Origin: Porticoccaceae bacterium UBA4026
Lineage (GTDB): Bacteria > Pseudomonadota > Gammaproteobacteria > Pseudomonadales > Porticoccaceae
DNA: 9,568 nt
Assembly: GCA_002382445.1 (NCBI GenBank)
Contig: DGAQ01000028.1
Span: 60,187 to 69,754 of the forward strand
Direction of reading: 5' to 3'
The notes beneath the pieces were generated by a model. It did not search any database. It saw only the letters and a program-made list of their open reading frames with translations, and was not told the origin of the DNA. Position 1 is the first letter of the stretch, and each line of letters starts with the position of its first letter. Shown in pieces: positions 6,457-9,568 of this stretch. Position numbers and translations under genes: made by a program.

Positions 6457-7308
6457 TTATTTGGTGTTACTCATAATCCCTCGAACCGCGGCCGGTATAT
6501 CGGCTGGCAGCAGAACCAATTTAGCATTGTCAGACTTTGACATGCTATGAATTGCGTCGATGTACTTTTCCCCTAAAAGATACATAGCTGGAAGCTCTTT
6601 ATCTTGGATAGCTTCATTGACTCTTTCTAGCGCAGTTTTTGTCGCCTCGGCTAATACCACTTTGGCCTCTGCGTCTCTGCGAGATGCTTCGAGTCTTCCG
6701 TCGGCCTCTAGAATTGCAGCAGTCTTTTCACCGTCAGCACGAGTGACTCTAGCGCGTCTCTGACGCTCGGCAGCCGCCTGTTCTTCCATCGCTGACTGCA
6801 TAGTGCCAGAGGGTTGAATATCCTGAATTTCAACTGTTTTTAAGGTAATACCCCAATCAGCAATATCCTCTGATATAGACAATTTCAACTTTGCTTTTAT
6901 TTGATCTCTGGAGGCTAGCGCATCGTCCAGCGCCATTTCACCGACAATTGACCGCAATGAAGTCTGCACCAAAGTACGAATAGCCAACTCGTAGTCTTCA
7001 ACGCCATAGACCGCCTTTTCTGGTGAGATAATATTAATATAGGCAACCGCATTGGCGATAATAACCACATTATCTCGCGTGATCACTTCCTGAGAGGGAA
7101 TCTCTAAAACAATGTCTTTAGTCGTCGCTTTAAAAGCAACAACATCAATATAAGGTATAATCAGATTAAGTCCAGGACTCAACGATTTATGAAATTTACC
7201 CAAACGCTGCACAACCCACTTCGATCCTTGGGGCACTAAACGAACACCCTTGAAAATGGTGATGATCACCAATAAAAAAATTGCAATTACAACGATCATG
7301 CCTTCCAT
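6457..7308 (-). CDS. qmcA: Stomatin/prohibitin-family (SPFH) membrane protein, QmcA-like
   Basis: This inner-membrane SPFH protein forms large oligomers and is linked in E. coli to membrane-protein quality control with FtsH and HtpX. The 283 residues are close to QmcA (about 305). One N-terminal membrane helix (4-19) is followed by the SPFH domain. Diagnostic stretches are VPQGSKWVVQRLGKFHKSLSPGLN (split about 25-48), VITRDNVVIIANAVAY (75-90), R119-S-I-V-G-E-M, and TVEIQDIQP (158-166). A charged coiled coil rich in Ala, Glu and Arg (175-235) is typical of the family, and the short C-terminal tail lacks further helices. The start is ATG at 7308 with AAGGA at 7318-7322, 9 nt away; the Met four codons in has a Shine-Dalgarno that is too close. 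The gene follows nfeD by 16 nt, the classic NfeD-stomatin pairing. The identity of the family is very secure; the exact orthology is less so. Confidence 0.93.
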   Translation of the reverse strand: MEGMIVVIAIFLLVIITIFKGVRLVPQGSKWVVQRLGKFHKSLSPGLNLIIPYIDVVAFKATTKDIVLEIPSQEVITRDNVVIIANAVAYINIISPEKAVYGVEDYELAIRTLVQTSLRSIVGEMALDDALASRDQIKAKLKLSISEDIADWGITLKTVEIQDIQPSGTMQSAMEEQAAAERQRRARVTRADGEKTAAILEADGRLEASRRDAEAKVVLAEATKTALERVNEAIQDKELPAMYLLGEKYIDAIHSMSKSDNAKLVLLPADIPAAVRGIMSNTK

Positions 7309-7324
7309 TATGATTTATCCTTAA

Positions 7325-7777
7325 TTAATTTAATTTTGTAACAACCAAAAACTCACCAAAAATCTCTTTTATATGCAGCCTATCACCCAACTCTACGTCA
7401 GTGTCGCAGCTAAACTCCCATTCATCCGAGTCCATCACTGGTGTGCTAAATCGCATCCTCCCTTGGGTGCTTTGAGTAGGCAGTTTAATGACTAAACCCG
7501 ACGCACCAATGGCGTCGTTGTGTGCCTGCTCGCCAGTCTTACCTTGGGCCATTTTTGCCTTAATAATTTTGAACCAAATTAAGGTGAACGCCACTGAAGA
7601 TCCAGTCCAGAGCAATACTTGCACGGTTAATGGCATGGGTATCAAAAGCTGAACCAAACCTACCACAAGCGCTCCAAGCCCGAACCAGAGGATGGTAAAG
7701 CTTGGAATAAATATTTCACCGACCACCAATAACAGCCCCAACACAAGCCAGTGCCAATACAACAACTCAATATCCAC
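7325..7777 (-). CDS. NfeD-like membrane protein (YbbJ type), partner of QmcA
   Basis: Short NfeD proteins are partners of SPFH proteins in the inner membrane. These 150 residues contain hydrophobic segments at about 9-28, 29-47 and 50-70. A cytoplasmic OB-fold-like tail follows (about 90-150: GASGLVIKLP, RMRFSTPVMDSDEWEF, ELGDRLHI, EFLVVTKLN). There is no ClpP-like protease domain, so it is the short form. The start is GTG (7777-7775), fixed by AAGGAG at 7783-7788 with 5-nt spacing. The stop lies 16 nt before the qmcA start, so the two genes form an operon. In the 94-nt gap after rimI there is no obvious terminator, and an AT-rich tract with repeats may carry the operon promoter. E. coli calls the equivalent ybbJ. 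Confidence 0.88.
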   Translation of the reverse strand: MDIELLYWHWLVLGLLLVVGEIFIPSFTILWFGLGALVVGLVQLLIPMPLTVQVLLWTGSSVAFTLIWFKIIKAKMAQGKTGEQAHNDAIGASGLVIKLPTQSTQGRMRFSTPVMDSDEWEFSCDTDVELGDRLHIKEIFGEFLVVTKLN

Positions 7778-7782
7778 TTGAA

Positions 7783-7788
7783 CTCCTT
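7783..7788 (-). promoter_or_regulatory. Ribosome binding site of the nfeD-like gene (GTG start)
   Basis: AAGGAG on the minus strand lies 5 nt before the GTG at 7777-7775 and supports this non-ATG start. Confidence 0.7.
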
Positions 7789-7811
7789 ATTAACTGACTA
7801 TGCAATTAACC

Positions 7812-7864
7812 ATTAATACCCTTTCTAATAATACCCTATTTTTAGCTGCATTATAAATAATACC
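7812..7864. repeat. Three copies of AWTAATACC upstream of the nfeD-qmcA operon
   Basis: On the plus strand ATTAATACC (7812-7820), AATAATACC (7827-7835) and AATAATACC (7856-7864) occur at steps of 15 and 29 bp, within the 94-bp gap between rimI and nfeD. The tract is very AT-rich and contains a TATAAT-like hexamer on the minus strand without a well-spaced -35. A binding array for a regulator is possible, but low complexity is an equally good explanation. Confidence 0.35.
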
Positions 7865-7871
7865 ATCCACA

Positions 7872-8321
7872 TCAACACAAAGATCGACTCATCAGCAAGG
7901 CGTCCTCACGCCCATAATCAGTAGCATAATAATCCCGCCGCTGACCTACCTGCGCGAACCCAATCTTGGTATATAGATTGATAGCAGAAAAATTAGACAC
8001 TCTGACTTCCAAATAGATCTGTCCAATTTTTTTCGGTAGTTCACGCATTACATAATCCAATAGCTCCTCACCAAGCCCCAGTTCTCTATGGTCTGGATGT
8101 ATAGAAATATTTTGTAACTCTGCTTGATCCCCCATTGCCACTACTACCGCAAATCCAACAACAGCGTTGCTGACCACAATCACCTGAGTCCACTCAACGC
8201 AGTGTAAAAATTGATTTTTGCTCCAAGGCGACTTCGAGTTCAATTGCTCAATAGCAATCACCGCCTCAAGGTCACTTTGGTCCATTGAGCGTATAAAGAA
8301 TAGTTTTACGAGATTACTCAA
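7872..8321 (-). CDS. rimI: Ribosomal protein S18-alanine N-acetyltransferase (RimI)
   Basis: RimI is a GNAT-fold enzyme that acetylates the N-terminal Ala of ribosomal protein S18 using acetyl-CoA. The 149 residues are close to the E. coli length (148). The acetyl-CoA loop R79-E-L-G-L-G84 follows the strand LQNISIHP. E105 in LEVR and Y117 in NLYTKIGF correspond to the known catalytic base and acid (E103 and Y115 in Salmonella RimI). The C-terminal signature RRDYYATDYGREDALLMS is strongly RimI-like. The start is TTG (8321-8319), overlapping the upstream TGA as TTGA, with little Shine-Dalgarno. The next Met, residue 13, would cut off a strand that aligns with E. coli RimI, so TTG with translational coupling is favoured. 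The gene follows holD directly, as in E. coli and pseudomonads. TsaB/TsaE genes, often linked to rimI, are not present. Confidence 0.93.
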   Translation of the reverse strand: MSNLVKLFFIRSMDQSDLEAVIAIEQLNSKSPWSKNQFLHCVEWTQVIVVSNAVVGFAVVVAMGDQAELQNISIHPDHRELGLGEELLDYVMRELPKKIGQIYLEVRVSNFSAINLYTKIGFAQVGQRRDYYATDYGREDALLMSRSLC

Positions 8322-9082
8322 TCGCCGTTATTCGGCTGATTTAGCTTGATGGCCGGGGATAGAAATCTAATGGTGTTCCATGTTTTACGCTTGCTTTGAG
8401 GGTCCTCAATCATCTCATCCAGAGAAGGCACAACCAGCCCGATAATCTCGTTAAATACATCAATATGGCCATTGGTCATTTTTGATAATTGCTCTCCAGT
8501 TAAAATCCAACTGGCTGTCTTCATCCCTAACATTAACATCATCTTACTTTTCTTCGCTTCTAATCTGGCTTGTATAACCATGGTTAAAAACTCTCGAACC
8601 TCTGACTCAGCACCCGTTGCATTTGGGTAAGGAGGCCACTCCGCTAATTCCATCTGAGGAAGGTTACCCCGCCCTTGCCCCATTGCAACGAGAATATTAG
8701 ACAACAGTTGGATTTGATTTGGATCGGGAAGACTGCGGTCGACAACACTACAAACCAACAGCTCATCCGTCGGCTGCCATAGGGCCAATTGAAGTTCTAT
8801 GTTAACTATTGGGTCAGATTTCTTGCCTAAAGAATCCACCACCGCACTCAGCGGTTCGGCCTTAGTATGTGGAAACTCTGCCACCGGATCACTAGAGGCG
8901 CCAAAGGAACCAGTCACTTGCTCAGCTGAAGCCTGTTTGACTATTCGATCTACCAGAGTCTTAATCGGTGCTGTTTCAAAAACCTCAACTTCGGGTATTG
9001 CGTTATCTTTGAATAAGTCCCTGGGAAGGTATTCATCAATACCGAGGCTCTTTAAGTAATAAGCTCGATCGGCTTTTCCCAT
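8318..9082 (-). CDS. holD: Extended HolD-like DNA polymerase III psi subunit
   Basis: Psi links the clamp loader to chi and thereby to SSB. The product, 254 residues, is much longer than E. coli HolD (137). Two ends match. The N-terminus R6-AYYLKSLGIDEYLPR-D resembles HolD RDWQLQQLGITQW, the part that contacts the clamp loader. The C-terminus VPSLDEMIEDP...KRKTW-NTI (218-238) resembles SPALTDLRANP...ALWQQI. Between them, about 104-195 (ELLVCSVVD at 107-115, then helices) would be the nucleoside-glycosylase-like fold. Residues 24-95 look like a flexible linker, which E. coli lacks. The gene order holD-rimI supports the call. Its ATG overlaps the leuA TAA as TAATG, and its TGA overlaps the rimI TTG. 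A weak GGTGG at 9089-9093 precedes it. Pseudomonads are known to have a similarly cryptic, long psi. It would otherwise be annotated as hypothetical. No chi gene is in the window. Confidence 0.75.
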   Translation of the reverse strand: MGKADRAYYLKSLGIDEYLPRDLFKDNAIPEVEVFETAPIKTLVDRIVKQASAEQVTGSFGASSDPVAEFPHTKAEPLSAVVDSLGKKSDPIVNIELQLALWQPTDELLVCSVVDRSLPDPNQIQLLSNILVAMGQGRGNLPQMELAEWPPYPNATGAESEVREFLTMVIQARLEAKKSKMMLMLGMKTASWILTGEQLSKMTNGHIDVFNEIIGLVVPSLDEMIEDPQSKRKTWNTIRFLSPAIKLNQPNNGD

Positions 9083-9551
9083 TAAATACCACCCAGTTGT
9101 GGATGCAAACGACCAGGGTTACGCATGAGCGTCAACGCATTTAAATACGCCTTAGCACTGGCAAATAGGATGTCCGTATGGGCACCCTGTCCATTGATGA
9201 TACGCCCATCTTTTTCAAGCCGAACAGTGACTTCGCCCTGCGAGTCAGTGCCTTGGGTCACCGCATTAACTGAGTATAACTGCAGCTCTGTTTGGCTATT
9301 AATTATCTTTTCGATAGCATTGAAGATAGCATCAACTGCCCCATCTCCAGTAGCTTCGGCAGAGTGTTCCTGATTCTGATAGCGAATGATTATTTTCGAA
9401 TGAGGTAGTTGACCTGACTTAGAAAGCACCTCTAATTCCACCAGTGTCAGAGCATCGTCCTCGGTGCCCATTTGCACTTCGGAGACTAGGGCCTGAAGGT
9501 CTTCATCAAAAATTTCACGCTTCTTGTCGGCAAGCTCTTTAAATCTAACGA
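9082..9551 (-). CDS. leuA: 2-isopropylmalate synthase, C-terminal part only
   Basis: LeuA condenses acetyl-CoA with 2-oxoisovalerate, the first committed step of leucine biosynthesis. Only the last roughly 155 codons are present; the 5' end is lost at the contig edge, and the frame stays open into adapter bases. The fragment starts with a conserved stretch, VRFKELADKKREIFDEDL, that joins the catalytic barrel to the regulatory part. The C-terminal LeuA dimer/allosteric domain follows, with GDGAVDAIFNAIEKI, then GTDSQGEVTVRLEKDG, GQGAHTDILFASAKAYLNAL, and the end NPGRLHPQLGGI. In the family this domain binds leucine for feedback inhibition. An internal Met at 9477 is not a start, because homologous sequence continues upstream. 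The TAA overlaps the holD-like ATG by one base. The related citramalate or homocitrate synthases are less likely given the linker sequence. Confidence 0.92.
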
Positions 9552-9568
9552 AGATCGGAAGAGCACAC
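9552..9568. other. Illumina TruSeq adapter sequence left at the contig end
   Basis: The last 17 bases, AGATCGGAAGAGCACAC, are identical to the beginning of the standard Illumina TruSeq adapter. They are not biological, and the leuA reading should be considered native only up to about 9551. Confidence 0.95.

Noticed and set aside
6560..6763. Plus-strand open frame opposite the qmcA coiled coil
   Set aside because: Ala/Glu/Arg-rich coding sequence leaves an open antisense frame of Ser/Ala/Leu composition; it is a shadow.
9082..9477. Complete 131-codon gene starting at the Met at 9477
   Set aside because: LeuA-like sequence continues in frame upstream to the adapter, so this is an internal Met of a truncated leuA.
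1..9568. Defence island, mobile element, CRISPR array or other novel accessory system
   Set aside because: All genes are housekeeping or conserved small families. I saw no transposase, integrase, spaced repeat array, tRNA-linked attachment site or compositional break by eye.

Overview
This window looks like chromosomal core sequence from a gammaproteobacterium of moderate GC content. The evidence is a UvrA collinear with the Escherichia coli protein, an SSB with the enterobacterial/pseudomonad aromatic positions, a YajR-type MFS carrier beside ssb, a rimI gene directly behind a HolD-like psi gene, and two small families (DUF3581-like, DUF2750-like) that I associate with Gammaproteobacteria. 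A marine lineage of the Cellvibrionales/SAR92/OM60 kind is a plausible guess but is not proven by this sequence. The window appears to be a whole contig or a contig end: the right edge carries 17 bases identical to the start of the Illumina TruSeq adapter, and the left edge breaks inside a 9-bp tandem repeat in ssb.

Layout from left to right. A partial ssb and a yajR-like MFS gene lie on the minus strand, with yajR upstream. A 239-bp divergent intergenic region follows, and uvrA runs rightwards from it. UvrA ends tail-to-tail with a long minus-strand series, and the two stop regions overlap by 16 bp. Read in its own direction, from the right edge, that series is: the 3' part of leuA, a long HolD-like psi gene, rimI, nfeD (ybbJ-like), the stomatin/SPFH gene qmcA, a glycine-zipper lipoprotein, a DUF2750-like acidic protein and a DUF3581-like hot-dog protein.

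The genes fall into functional groups. SSB, the psi-like protein and UvrA belong to replication and repair; psi is the clamp-loader subunit that, through chi, contacts SSB. RimI acetylates ribosomal protein S18, and LeuA opens leucine synthesis. NfeD and QmcA form a standard membrane-quality-control/microdomain pair. The lipoprotein probably sits in the outer membrane. leuA, holD and rimI overlap by 1 and 4 nt (TAATG and TTGA), and DUF2750 and DUF3581 are almost abutting, so translational coupling is likely in both groups.

I see no mobile element, tRNA, rRNA, CRISPR array or defence system. The points worth a second look are the adapter contamination, the extended psi protein inside a leuA operon, a hydratase-like catalytic dyad in the DUF3581-like protein, palindromes in two intergenic regions (one inside the uvrA promoter spacer), and the lack of a LexA-type CTG-N10-CAG site upstream of uvrA.
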